DNA from: Opitutales bacterium
GTDB taxonomy: Bacteria; Verrucomicrobiota; Verrucomicrobiia; Opitutales; JAFGAQ01
Direction: 5' to 3'
Assembly: GCA_028704125.1 (NCBI GenBank)
Contig: JAQVLM010000173.1
Coordinates: 1 to 6,968, forward strand
Length of the DNA: 6,968 nucleotides
Positions 1 to 6,014 of the stretch are shown piece after piece. The translations under genes and the position numbers were made by a program. The first letter of the stretch is position 1. The number at the start of each line of letters is the position of its first letter. The notes below the pieces were generated by a model. It was given only the letters and a program-made list of their open reading frames with translations. It made no database searches and was not told the DNA's origin.

Positions 1-1
1 T

Positions 2-322
2 GAAGAATCCATGCACCCCTTCACGAATGCCCACGCCCTGGCGGAAACATTCGCCACGCTCACCGGATTCTACAAGGTACCGACGGATGTCGCAACCGAG
101 CTGACGTTGAGTCTGCAGGATTCCGTGGCAGTGGAGGCATTGGCGCTGACGGATTACGAAACAGCAATTCGAGAAGCGCGCAGCAGGGGGATTATGGGTG
201 GGGGAATCTACGATTCTTTGCATGCAACCTTTGCCCGCCGGAAAAAAGCGGCACAAATCGTGACCCGCAACCCGTCACACTTTCAGCATGCGGCCCCGGA
301 TATCGAAATTCTGACGCCGTAA
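2..322 (+). CDS. PIN-domain protein (VapC-type toxin), C-terminal part
   Basis: The reading frame is open to the left edge (gaa gaa tcc precede the first ATG at 11), so the true start lies outside the window and about 107 codons are seen. The visible part matches the back two thirds of a PIN domain, a Mg-dependent ribonuclease fold typical of VapC toxins. Counting from the ATG at 11, HALAE carries the second acidic residue (E12) and GGGIYDSLHA the third (D68). TRNPSHF has Asn (N87) where many PIN proteins have the fourth Asp; the T-x-N-x-x-H-F form is a known variant, so this is not evidence of inactivity. The first catalytic Asp, near the N-terminus, is outside the window. If it is a toxin, its antitoxin would normally lie just upstream, also unseen. 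It is followed directly by the repeat-rich gap. The PIN fold is fairly certain; the toxin role is inferred. Confidence 0.85.
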   Translation, partial: EESMHPFTNAHALAETFATLTGFYKVPTDVATELTLSLQDSVAVEALALTDYETAIREARSRGIMGGGIYDSLHATFARRKKAAQIVTRNPSHFQHAAPDIEILTP

Positions 323-366
323 GCATTCCTCCGTGTGGCGGGGCACGACGTGGTGAAAAGAATTCA

Positions 367-402
367 TTTTTGGACAGGATTAACAGGATTGAAGAAGATT
401 CT
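367..402 (+). repeat. GGACAGGAT-type repeat, copy 1
   Basis: A T-run is followed by TGGACAGGATTAACAGGATT, with ACAGGATT repeated at a 9-base period, and then TTGAAGAAGATTCT (389-402). Copies 2 (542-590) and 3 (1266-1281) share the T-run plus GGACAGGA head. The TTGAAGAAGATTCT tail recurs exactly at 971-984 and in an altered form at 575-590. Confidence 0.85.
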
Positions 403-404
403 CT

Positions 405-430
405 CACAAAGGGACCAAGGCACAAAGGGA
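405..430 (+). repeat. CACAAAGG-type repeat
   Basis: CACAAAGGG, CCAAGG and CACAAAGGG follow one another at roughly 8-base steps. The related word CCACAAAGGTCACACAG occurs at 1189-1205. Confidence 0.6.
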
Positions 431-454
431 AGAACAACATGGAAATGCATTCCC

Positions 455-484
455 ATCAGTGTCTATCAGTGTGCATCAGTGGTT
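455..484 (+). repeat. Three tandem ATCAGTG units, 10-base period
   Basis: ATCAGTG occurs three times at exact 10-base spacing (455, 465, 475), with linkers TCT, TGC and GTT. It lies between the CACAAAGG-type and TTCGTGG-type repeats. Confidence 0.8.
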
Positions 485-498
485 GAATATTGTTTTCC

Positions 499-526
499 GT
501 TCGTGGTTTTCGTGTATTTCGTGGTG
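499..526 (+). repeat. TTCGTGGT-type repeat, 9-base period
   Basis: TTCGTGGTT, TTCGTGTAT and TTCGTGGTG run head to tail. The reverse-complement form of the same family lies at 671-698, and a partial copy TTTTCGTGGTTCC lies at 1084-1096. Confidence 0.75.
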
Positions 527-541
527 AAAAGTGAAGTGCCC

Positions 542-590
542 TTTTTTTGGACAGGAATAACAGGATCTACAGGATTGAAGAAGAGGTTCT
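542..590 (+). repeat. GGACAGGAT-type repeat, copy 2
   Basis: Seven T's are followed by GGACAGGAATAACAGGAT and a third ACAGGATT unit. ACAGGA starts at 551, 560 and 569, an exact 9-base period. The tail TTGAAGAAGAGGTTCT (575-590) is a variant of the tail at 389-402 and 971-984. This copy has one more 9-base unit than copy 1, which suggests expansion by slippage. Confidence 0.85.
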
Positions 591-601
591 CGCGCCCGTT
601 T

Positions 602-619
602 GACGCTGCATGCAGCGTC
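602..619. repeat. Perfect 18-base palindrome
   Basis: GACGCTGCA is followed directly by its exact reverse complement TGCAGCGTC. With no loop it suits dimer binding on DNA or a recombination site better than an RNA hairpin. It lies between the copy 2 GGACAGGAT repeat and a CGCAAAGGCGCGGAGG word (631-646). Confidence 0.7.
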
Positions 620-670
620 TGCACTCAAGCCGCAAAGGCGCGGAGGGAGGATGGATAGGAAGATGCTTAA

Positions 671-698
671 CCACGAAATACGCGAAATGCGCGAAAGG
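671..698 (-). repeat. TTCGTGGT-type repeat, opposite orientation
   Basis: CCACGAAATACGCGAAATGCG has a 9-base-like period (ACGAAAT, GCGAAAT, GCGAAAG). It is the reverse-complement form of the family at 499-526 and is preceded by TTAA, as is the CCACAGAG word at 988. Confidence 0.7.
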
Positions 699-730
699 GG
701 GAGGGAGAGCGGCTCGGTGAGGACCCCTCG

Positions 731-776
731 CCCTACCTTGGATGTTGTGGGTAGGGATGAGCGTCCTCGCTCATCC
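731..776. repeat. Hairpin with an alternative, mutually exclusive pairing
   Basis: GGATGAGCG (755-763) pairs perfectly with CGCTCATCC (768-776) across the loop TCCT. CCCTACC (731-737) can instead pair with GGTAGGG (750-756), which shares bases 755-756 with the first stem. No T-run follows on either strand, so it is not a standard terminator. Confidence 0.6.
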
Positions 777-813
777 GCAACGGTTGAGCGATGTTCAATG
801 CAAAAAAGGATTT

Positions 814-971
814 AACATCGCCCTGCGGGCTTACGCCCCTCGCCTGCGGCTCGGGGCACAGACGCCTCAGCTTCGCTTCGGCCACATACTCTCAATGGTG
901 AATCTGTTGTTTGGCGCCAGCCAAACGTATGTGGCCCGAAGGGCTTATAGCGAAGCAAAGCGAGCGATGTT
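814..971. mobile_element. 158-base imperfect inverted-repeat element (MITE-like or structured repeat)
   Basis: The ends are exact inverted repeats: AACATCGC (814-821) and GCGATGTT (964-971). Inner arms GCCACATAC (881-889) and GTATGTGGC (927-935) also pair exactly. GCTTCG (870-875, again 875-880) matches CGAAGC (951-956). Short local hairpins are GCCC/GGGC (820-830), GCCCC/GGGGC (835-857), GTTTGGC/GCCAAAC (909-926, loop GCCA) and GCCC/GGGC (934-944). GAGCGATGTT also occurs just outside at 786-795. It has no coding content and no clear target-site duplication. It looks like a degenerate palindromic repeat; mobility is inferred only from its shape. Confidence 0.45.
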
Positions 972-987
972 TGAAGAAGATTCTTAA

Positions 988-1066
988 CCACAGAGCGCAC
1001 ATCGCATACAGAGGTTTGTGGTGATACGATTCACCATTTCTTTGTGGTTTTTGTGATCTGTGTGGC
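988..1066. repeat. CCACAGAG / TTTGTGGTTTTTGTG words in opposite orientation
   Basis: CCACAGAGCGCACATCGCAT (988-1007), followed by ACAGAGG, is a CACAGAG-type word. At 1041-1066 a TTTGTGGTTTTTGTGATCTG word reads as its reverse-complement style. A further CACAGAACACAGAG lies at 1201-1214. These belong to the same loose family as the other short periodic repeats of this gap. Confidence 0.6.
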
Positions 1067-1114
1067 TAAACGAGTCCTCGCTGTTTTCGTGGTTCCTATT
1101 CTGTGATATTCGAT

Positions 1115-1193
1115 TGTGGCAATAAGAGCGCGAGCAAGGATGCTACCATTACCATGGGAAGATCCGCTTTGCGGGGAAGAGTCTATTGCCACA
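1115..1193. mobile_element. 79-base element bounded by perfect 10-base inverted repeats
   Basis: TGTGGCAATA (1115-1124) and TATTGCCACA (1184-1193) are exact reverse complements around a 59-base core with no coding potential. The right arm merges into a CCACAAAGG-type word at 1189. The shape resembles a small MITE or a palindromic intergenic repeat. No flanking duplication is evident. Confidence 0.4.
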
Positions 1194-1265
1194 AAGGTCA
1201 CACAGAACACAGAGCTGCTGATGCTCCTTTTTGCTCTTCCTGTTGCGTCGTGGTTAAATGAACTG

Positions 1266-1289
1266 TTTTTTGGACAGGATTTCCGGGAG
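1266..1289 (+). repeat. GGACAGGAT-type repeat, copy 3 (truncated)
   Basis: A run of six T's followed by GGACAGGATTTCCGGGAG. Only one ACAGGA unit remains, and the copy ends two bases before the hemJ stop codon (TAA on the - strand, 1292-1294), so it forms the start of the hemJ 3' untranslated region. Confidence 0.7.
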
Positions 1290-1291
1290 CC

Positions 1292-1717
1292 TTAGAAGGG
1301 TTTGGCGATTGTGAGGATGAGGATGAGCAGGAGGAGAAGGGTGGGTGCGTGAGCGAAGATTTTGAGCGTTCCGATACTCGTGGCATGAGGGCTTGTGGCC
1401 AAGCGAGCCATCAAAACCGGGCAGAGGACGTGGTGGAGCATCATGATTAAGACAAGGGTCAGTTTGGCATGCATCCAGCCGCCTGACAACCCGAAATAGA
1501 GCCAGAGGGTGAGGCCGGTTGCGATGGCGAGTCCCGCCATGATGGTCATGTAGACGAAGAGCTTGCGGGCCATGATCCTGAGTCGCTCAAGGGGCTCGGA
1601 GTTTTCTGCCGCAAGTCGATACTGCAGAAGGATGCGGGGGTAGTAGAAGATGCCGACCATCCATGCGATGACGAAGAAAATGTGGAAGATCTTGAACCAG
1701 TTGAATGCGTTGCTCAT
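1292..1717 (-). CDS. hemJ: HemJ, protoporphyrinogen IX oxidase (UPF0093 family)
   Basis: 141-residue integral membrane protein that oxidises protoporphyrinogen IX to protoporphyrin IX, the penultimate step of haem synthesis. Family signatures are WFKIFHIFFVIAWMVGIFYY (7-26, with conserved H12), PRIL (27-30), ERLRIMARKL (44-53), GGWMHAKLTLVLIMMLHH (79-96) and a C-terminus ending in AKPF. About four membrane helices are visible (roughly 7-27, 53-75, 83-103 and 121-139). Length is normal for the family. The oddity is the last helix: most members have R-x-x-N-E-V/I-P at its start, while this one reads KIFAHAPT, replacing the Asn-Glu pair with Ala-His. ATG is chosen because it gives the family's usual N-terminus; no ribosome binding site is seen upstream. 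It follows the transporter gene by 33 bases, probably as one transcript. Confidence 0.88.
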   Translation of the reverse strand: MSNAFNWFKIFHIFFVIAWMVGIFYYPRILLQYRLAAENSEPLERLRIMARKLFVYMTIMAGLAIATGLTLWLYFGLSGGWMHAKLTLVLIMMLHHVLCPVLMARLATSPHATSIGTLKIFAHAPTLLLLLILILTIAKPF

Positions 1718-1750
1718 GTGATCGCGAATAAGTGCAGATCGGGCGTGGAT

Positions 1751-2920
1751 TCAACTCCGGTTGAAGAAAAGAAAGCTGATGCTACCGACTATCGCGTAGG
1801 TTCCTGCGAGGATCCATACCAGTGAAAATCCCCAGATCTGGATCGCGTATCCGGAAAGGAGGATGAGTGCGATTCCCGATGCATTGTCGAGGAGGCTCCG
1901 GAAGGAGAGAACGCTTGCACGCCATTCACCCGGTGTCGATTCCTGGATTCTGGTTTCGAGCTGGACCGCGATCATGGCATAGCCGAAGTAGAAGAGGCAG
2001 TAGGCGGGAAGCCATGCTAGATTGAAGAAGTATCCGAGAGCGAGAAGTGGAAAGGCGAAACCAGCCGCTGCAAACGCCATGTTGCGGGGTGAGCCCAGTA
2101 TGGAGTCAGCCCGATGTGAGAGTATTGCCCCAAGTGACTCGGATGTGAAGCGAATGGTGATCCATACGCCGATCATGGTATTGGAGAGTCCGAGTGAGTT
2201 GAGCATCAGTGGGTCCCACTCGTCCAATACGCCTGCGACAATCAGGATCAGGCAACTGAAGAGGGTCATGCGGATGATGACTGGATGGCTGCGCCAGGCA
2301 TCCCAGACCTTTCTCAGATCACCCGGTCTGAAAGGAGAGGATTCGTCTCTATCGGCTGGAAGATGTCCATGGGTTCTGGGCGGATTCCCGAACCGGAGCA
2401 TGGTAATCCCCGCGATGATACAGGATAGCATGGAGGCCAAGAGCACCGAGCCCATGCCGTAGCGACTCAACCATCCACCGGCCGGCGCCGCCATCGCGAT
2501 TCCCATTGATGCGAAAAACTGTCCCTTTCCTCTGATCCGGGTATAGTGTTCGGTCGCCCCTTCACTTGCCAGTGTCTCGAAGAGCCAGGCTTCTTCCGTG
2601 CCCGAGTTAAGCGACTCTGAAAGCCCCCAGAGCACAAAACCTGCGGCTATGGCGAAGAAACCCCAGTTTGGCATCCAGAGGAGGAAAGCGAGTGCCTTGA
2701 CGATCACCGCGGCGATGAGGACGTATTTGCGATTGGCTTTGTCCGATACCATGCCTGCAGGGATTTCAAAGGCCATGACGCTGAATGACCAAATCGCCAT
2801 CAACCAGCCACTTGTTGCCGGGCTCAGGCCCCGTTGCTGGAGGATCAAGAGGTAGAAGGGATAGACAAGGATGAATTCGGAGAAGAAACGTGAGGCGTAG
2901 TAGGGCCGGATCGATTTCAT
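1751..2920 (-). CDS. Major facilitator superfamily (MFS) transporter
   Basis: 389-residue multi-pass membrane protein of usual MFS length, with about 12 helices by hydrophobicity. The loop after helix 2 carries the MFS signature GMVSDKANRKYVL (56-68), a form of G-x-L-a-D-r-x-G-r-k. SESLNSGTEEAWLFETL (101-117) is the S-G-x-x-E-A-x-x-x-D/E-x-L stretch common in one group of drug/sugar-like permeases. A long polar loop (about 178-212, with PRTHGHLPADRDESS) separates the two six-helix halves. Substrate cannot be read from the sequence; an exporter is more likely than an importer, but this is a guess. The ATG at 2918-2920 has no clear Shine-Dalgarno. The 169 bases upstream, after the phosphoesterase stop, hold a TATACT -10-like box without a good -35. 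hemJ follows after 33 bases. Confidence 0.9.
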   Translation of the reverse strand: MKSIRPYYASRFFSEFILVYPFYLLILQQRGLSPATSGWLMAIWSFSVMAFEIPAGMVSDKANRKYVLIAAVIVKALAFLLWMPNWGFFAIAAGFVLWGLSESLNSGTEEAWLFETLASEGATEHYTRIRGKGQFFASMGIAMAAPAGGWLSRYGMGSVLLASMLSCIIAGITMLRFGNPPRTHGHLPADRDESSPFRPGDLRKVWDAWRSHPVIIRMTLFSCLILIVAGVLDEWDPLMLNSLGLSNTMIGVWITIRFTSESLGAILSHRADSILGSPRNMAFAAAGFAFPLLALGYFFNLAWLPAYCLFYFGYAMIAVQLETRIQESTPGEWRASVLSFRSLLDNASGIALILLSGYAIQIWGFSLVWILAGTYAIVGSISFLFFNRS

Positions 2921-3089
2921 GCCGCGCAGTATTCAGGTCGGATCGTGTTGGGGATTGGGTAACGGGAGTATATGGAAGGATGCCCTCGTTCCGATGGAAA
3001 GAGTATCAAGGTCTGATCCGGGAGTCCTGGAATAGAATCTCGCACCTGTTCACGCGAGGCAGCCTCCCCTTTGGAAGGTGGCCGGGGGC

Positions 3090-4073
3090 TCAGGAGAAGC
3101 GGATTTCGTGGAGCGTGATCTCGGCGGGGCAATTCATCCGCAGAGCGGGTGTGCCGGTGCCGAGGCCGTGGGAGGTGTAGCCATAGAGGGACTTATACAT
3201 CCAAGGACCTCGCACCACAAAGCGGGGGTATTTGCCGTTGGTGGCAAGCGGGCGGCCTGAGGGCAGGCAGAATTGCCCACCATGGGTATGCCCGCTGAGC
3301 ATGAGATCGAAACCCGCCTTCTCAGCCTCCCTGAAGGTCGAGGGAGCGTGGGAAAGCAGAAGCTTGAGGTGGAAGCGCTCCATGTCCTGCTGGACGCTTT
3401 GGAGTGCGTGGGGGATGTCATGGGTTTTGAAGAGGTGTGGGTCGTCAATCCCGGTGATCAAAACCCGAATGCCGAAGGACTCGAAAACAGCGGATTCATT
3501 CAACAGCATCCGGACTCCCCTCTTTTCGAGGTGAGGCACGCAGCTCAGTGAATCGTGGTTGCCGAGGATGCCGAATACGGGGCAGGAGAGGCATTCCAGA
3601 ATCGGATCCAGCAGTTCATGGATCTTGGCATCCGGGACCTTGTAACCGTTAAAATAGTCTCCCGTGATGACGGCAAAGTCCGGCTGCAGGTTGCGGATGC
3701 GATCCGCTGCGTAGAAAGCCAGAGCTGGAGAGGCATCGATGTGAAGATCGCTCAGGTGCAGGATGCGGATGGATTCGGGTGTTCCCTTGATCCTGTCAGG
3801 GAACTCAACAGCATTGATTCGGGTGATGGGCGTGGATTGCTCCTGCCTGCACTGTGCCCGTTTTCCGATGAGGGCCAAAAAGCTGTGAATGCTGAAGCGG
3901 AAAAAATTCTTGCGGAAAAAGCGGATGAGCAACCGCTTAAAGCCGGGATGGCGCCCGGAGAACCGCTCTTCAATGGTCAGCCGATCCTGAAGGTGTTCCA
4001 AGCCCATCCGTTTCGAAAAATCGGGACCGGAGGCACTCGAAATAATCAGGCGCTGTCGGGCTTTGGTTTTCAT
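3090..4073 (-). CDS. Calcineurin-like metallophosphoesterase (YkuE/YaeI-like)
   Basis: Two-metal phosphoesterase of 327 residues from ATG 4071-4073. All motifs are present in order: SDLHID (D109, H111), ITGDYFNG (G138-D139), GILGNHDS (N172, H173, D174), LLSHAP (H242) and SGHTHGGQ (H262, H264). The C-terminal GHTHGGQ with ITGIDDP upstream is typical of the YkuE/YaeI branch. Chlamydial LpxG, a UDP-2,3-diacylglucosamine hydrolase of lipid A synthesis, belongs to the same broad group, so a lipid substrate is possible but unproven. Residues 1-95 are basic and poorly conserved; 51-72 is a short basic-hydrophobic stretch that may touch the membrane, with no clear signal peptide. The frame could also start at a TTG at 4113-4115 (14 extra residues), but GAGG lies only one base from it, too close to work. 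It begins 45 bases after pdxH and is probably cotranscribed. Confidence 0.88.
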   Translation of the reverse strand: MKTKARQRLIISSASGPDFSKRMGLEHLQDRLTIEERFSGRHPGFKRLLIRFFRKNFFRFSIHSFLALIGKRAQCRQEQSTPITRINAVEFPDRIKGTPESIRILHLSDLHIDASPALAFYAADRIRNLQPDFAVITGDYFNGYKVPDAKIHELLDPILECLSCPVFGILGNHDSLSCVPHLEKRGVRMLLNESAVFESFGIRVLITGIDDPHLFKTHDIPHALQSVQQDMERFHLKLLLSHAPSTFREAEKAGFDLMLSGHTHGGQFCLPSGRPLATNGKYPRFVVRGPWMYKSLYGYTSHGLGTGTPALRMNCPAEITLHEIRFS

Positions 4074-4118
4074 CGTGTTGCCCGCAAGGTTGGACGAAAA
4101 TACGGAACAATGCAATCC

Positions 4119-4775
4119 TCAAGGAGCGAGGCGATCGATTTGCCAGATCCCGCCTGCAGTATCGGATTTTCGGTATCGGAAGCGGTCATGGAGACGGTTA
4201 TGGCCGCCTTGCCAGAACTCAACGGATGCTGGTTCCACAACATAGCCCCCCCAGAAGGAGGGGAGGGGCACCTCACCGTTGGAAAACTTTTGTTCCATTT
4301 CCCTTAGTTTGGCTTCCAGCAGGCTTCTGGACGAAATAACCTTGCTCTGGGTGGATACCCATGCCCCGATCCGGTTGCCAAAGGGCCGGCTCAGAAAGTA
4401 TTTCAAGGATTGGGCGGTGGACACCTTGGATGCCGTTCCCCGGATGATGACCTGCCGTTCCATGGGAAACCAGGGAAAGCAGAGGCTTACGTTTGAGTTG
4501 GATGCGATCTGGTGTGCTTTGTTGCTTTCATAATTGGTGAAAAACACAAAGCCTTTCCGGTCATATGCCTTGAGCAGCACCGTGCGTGAATCCGGGCAGT
4601 TTTCGGCGTCCACAGTTGAGAGCACCATTGCGTTGGGCTCGGGTAGCTGAACCTTTACCGCCTGATCGAACCAAACACGGAACTGTTCAATCGGATCGGG
4701 GAGAAGGTCTTTGCGGTGGAGCCCCTTTTCGGAATAGTCCTTCCGAAGGGCGGATACGTCAATGGACTGGGTCAT
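4119..4775 (-). CDS. pdxH: Pyridoxine/pyridoxamine 5'-phosphate oxidase
   Basis: FMN enzyme that oxidises pyridoxine or pyridoxamine 5'-phosphate to pyridoxal 5'-phosphate, in the cytosol. The 218 residues equal the E. coli PdxH length, and similarity runs end to end: LRKDYSEKGLHRKDLLPDP (10-28), SRTVLLKAYDRKGFVFFTN (63-81), FPWFPMERQVIIRG (100-113), GAWVSTQSKVIS (137-148), GEVPLPSFWGGY (167-178), VEFWQGGHNRLHDRFRY (185-201) and the C-terminal IDRLAP. R194 and H196 correspond to the substrate-binding pair R197/H199 of E. coli. The frame stays open upstream to 4934, but that extension is a read-through of the tRNA gene (it gives the familiar VVAQLVRAP... artefact), so the ATG at 4773-4775 is the start. 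No Shine-Dalgarno is visible. It starts 37 bases after the tRNA and may share its transcript. Confidence 0.96.
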   Translation of the reverse strand: MTQSIDVSALRKDYSEKGLHRKDLLPDPIEQFRVWFDQAVKVQLPEPNAMVLSTVDAENCPDSRTVLLKAYDRKGFVFFTNYESNKAHQIASNSNVSLCFPWFPMERQVIIRGTASKVSTAQSLKYFLSRPFGNRIGAWVSTQSKVISSRSLLEAKLREMEQKFSNGEVPLPSFWGGYVVEPASVEFWQGGHNRLHDRFRYRKSDTAGGIWQIDRLAP

Positions 4776-4804
4776 GCTTAGCTGCGGGATCCCTGAGACC
4801 CTGG

Positions 4805-4812
4805 AAAAAAAA
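4805..4812 (-). terminator. T8 tract immediately after the tRNA CCA end
   Basis: On the - strand, eight T's directly follow the encoded CCA of tRNA-Asp. There is no separate hairpin before them apart from the tRNA itself, so this may act as a weak terminator, a 3' trailer for trimming, or nothing. If it terminates poorly, pdxH 30 bases further on would be cotranscribed. Confidence 0.3.
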
Positions 4813-4889
<77 letters not shown>

Positions 4890-4936
4890 GCGATTAAAGC
4901 TCGATACCGAATCAATTCGGATCCGGTGAGTCAAGC

Positions 4937-4977
4937 ACAGAAATGGATAATTCCGGAGGAATTGTGAACATTTCTGT
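4937..4977. terminator. Nested hairpin downstream of the aldo/keto reductase
   Basis: The outer arms ACAGAAATG (4937-4945) and CATTTCTGT (4969-4977) pair perfectly. The inner arms AATTCC (4949-4954) and GGAATT (4958-4963) pair around the loop GGA. It starts 11 bases past the reductase stop codon and lies before tRNA-Asp. On the + strand the stem runs into TTTT (4977-4980). On the - strand, the direction of the genes, no T-run follows, so it is a poor intrinsic terminator for the reductase. It may instead stabilise the mRNA 3' end. Confidence 0.4.
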
Positions 4978-4988
4978 TTTCGGCAGGA

Positions 4989-5975
4989 TCACCACAGCTG
5001 ATGAACCAACGGACGGATCTTTTCATCGTATATGCGGCGGACTTTTTCCATCTGGCCGGCGCTGATCTCGGGCTGCGACGATGCCCCGAGGTTACTCTGA
5101 AGCTGGTCGAGTGTGGATGCTCCGGGGATGGTGCAGGATACCTCCGGAAACATGAGGATCCATCTGAGGGCGATGGTCGCGAGGGAAGGGTTGTCAGGGA
5201 ACACGGACCTCAGGCTTTCCACAGCTTCCAACCCGGTTTCGTAATCGATGCCCGAAAAGGTCTCCCCTTTGTCAAAAGCTTTTCCCTCACGGTTGAAATT
5301 GCGATGGTCTCCCTCTGCGAAGGTTGTGGTTCTTGAGAATTTACCAGTGAGCAGGCCGCTTGCCAGCGGTACGCGTGCGATGATGCCGATGTCCCGCTCT
5401 TTTGCCTCCCTGAAGAAGAGTCCGGACGGGCGTTGGCGGAACATGTTGAAGATGATTTGAACGGTGGTGACGTTGTCGTATTGGATTGCTTTCAGGGCTT
5501 CTTCGACTTTTTCCACGCTCACCCCGAGGTTTTGAATTTTGCCCTCCCGCTTCAGATCATCAAAGAGGCTGAAAATCTCGGGCCGGTAGTAGACTTCGGT
5601 CGGAGGACAGTGGAGTTGAATCAGGTCGATGGTTTCCAGTCCGGTGTTACGGAGGCTGTCCTCCACAAATCCCCGCAGAACGGAAGTCTGGTAGCCGGAG
5701 TTTACATGTGGCTGGATGCGTCTGCCGCATTTGGTGGCCACGTACACGCGCTCGCGTCTGGCGCGAACCACTCTTCCAACTGTAGCTTCGCTGAGGCCGT
5801 CGCTGTATACATCGGCGGTGTCGATGAAATTCACACCATGGTCAATCGCATGGTTTAAGATACGCTCGGCGCTCCGGTCATCAAACGGATCACCCCAGCG
5901 GCCACCTACCTGCCATGTCCCAAGGGAGATTTCGGATATACGGAAACCGGTTTTTCCTAAAATGCGGTAGTTCAT
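4989..5975 (-). CDS. Aldo/keto reductase
   Basis: 328-residue cytosolic TIM-barrel oxidoreductase that uses NAD(P)H to reduce aldehydes or ketones. The catalytic tetrad is complete: D52 and Y57 in NFIDTADVYSDGLSE (49-63), K82 in VATKCGRR (79-86) and H122 in IDLIQLHCPP (116-125). The usual G-x-x-x-R-x-L-G-x-T-G start is represented by MNYRILGKTG (1-10), and the coenzyme-binding end by IPGASTLDQLQSNL (283-296). Length and start fit the family; the ATG lacks a Shine-Dalgarno. The natural substrate cannot be read from the sequence. It is flanked by its own promoter and a downstream hairpin, so it is probably transcribed alone. Confidence 0.93.
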   Translation of the reverse strand: MNYRILGKTGFRISEISLGTWQVGGRWGDPFDDRSAERILNHAIDHGVNFIDTADVYSDGLSEATVGRVVRARRERVYVATKCGRRIQPHVNSGYQTSVLRGFVEDSLRNTGLETIDLIQLHCPPTEVYYRPEIFSLFDDLKREGKIQNLGVSVEKVEEALKAIQYDNVTTVQIIFNMFRQRPSGLFFREAKERDIGIIARVPLASGLLTGKFSRTTTFAEGDHRNFNREGKAFDKGETFSGIDYETGLEAVESLRSVFPDNPSLATIALRWILMFPEVSCTIPGASTLDQLQSNLGASSQPEISAGQMEKVRRIYDEKIRPLVHQLW

Positions 5976-6014
5976 GAGTCTGCTGTTTTTTGTGGGTATG
6001 TCGTGAAAATCTGT

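Larger units (their letters stand above)
323..1291. other. Gene-free, repeat-rich intergenic region
   Basis: About 970 bases lie between the PIN gene and the hemJ stop codon. Several open frames exist here (for example 335-658 and 742-987 on +, 812-1000 on -), but none resembles a known protein and all run through short repeats, so I reject them. The DNA is a patchwork of low-complexity words with 8-10 base periods, hairpins and two inverted-repeat elements, listed separately. PIN and hemJ converge on this region, so it is downstream of genes on both sides and carries no obvious promoter duty. It may be decayed mobile or repetitive DNA; its function is unknown. Confidence 0.85.

Noticed and set aside
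405..526. Possible CRISPR array
   Set aside because: Units are 7-10 bases with almost no spacers, far from the 23-40 base repeats and unique spacers of CRISPR, and no cas genes are present.
335..1000. Several 60-110 codon frames in the repeat-rich gap
   Set aside because: They run through periodic repeats and hairpins, overlap each other on both strands and resemble no protein.
4074..4115. TTG start for the phosphoesterase at 4113-4115
   Set aside because: The GAGG upstream is one base from the TTG, too close for initiation. ATG at 4071-4073 loses no conserved sequence.
3555..4307. 250-codon open frame on the + strand
   Set aside because: It is antisense to the phosphoesterase and pdxH, both strongly supported, and shows no family motifs.
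4907..4920. CCGAAT-CA-ATTCGG palindrome upstream of tRNA-Asp
   Set aside because: Only 6-base arms and no convincing promoter around it; too little to call an operator.
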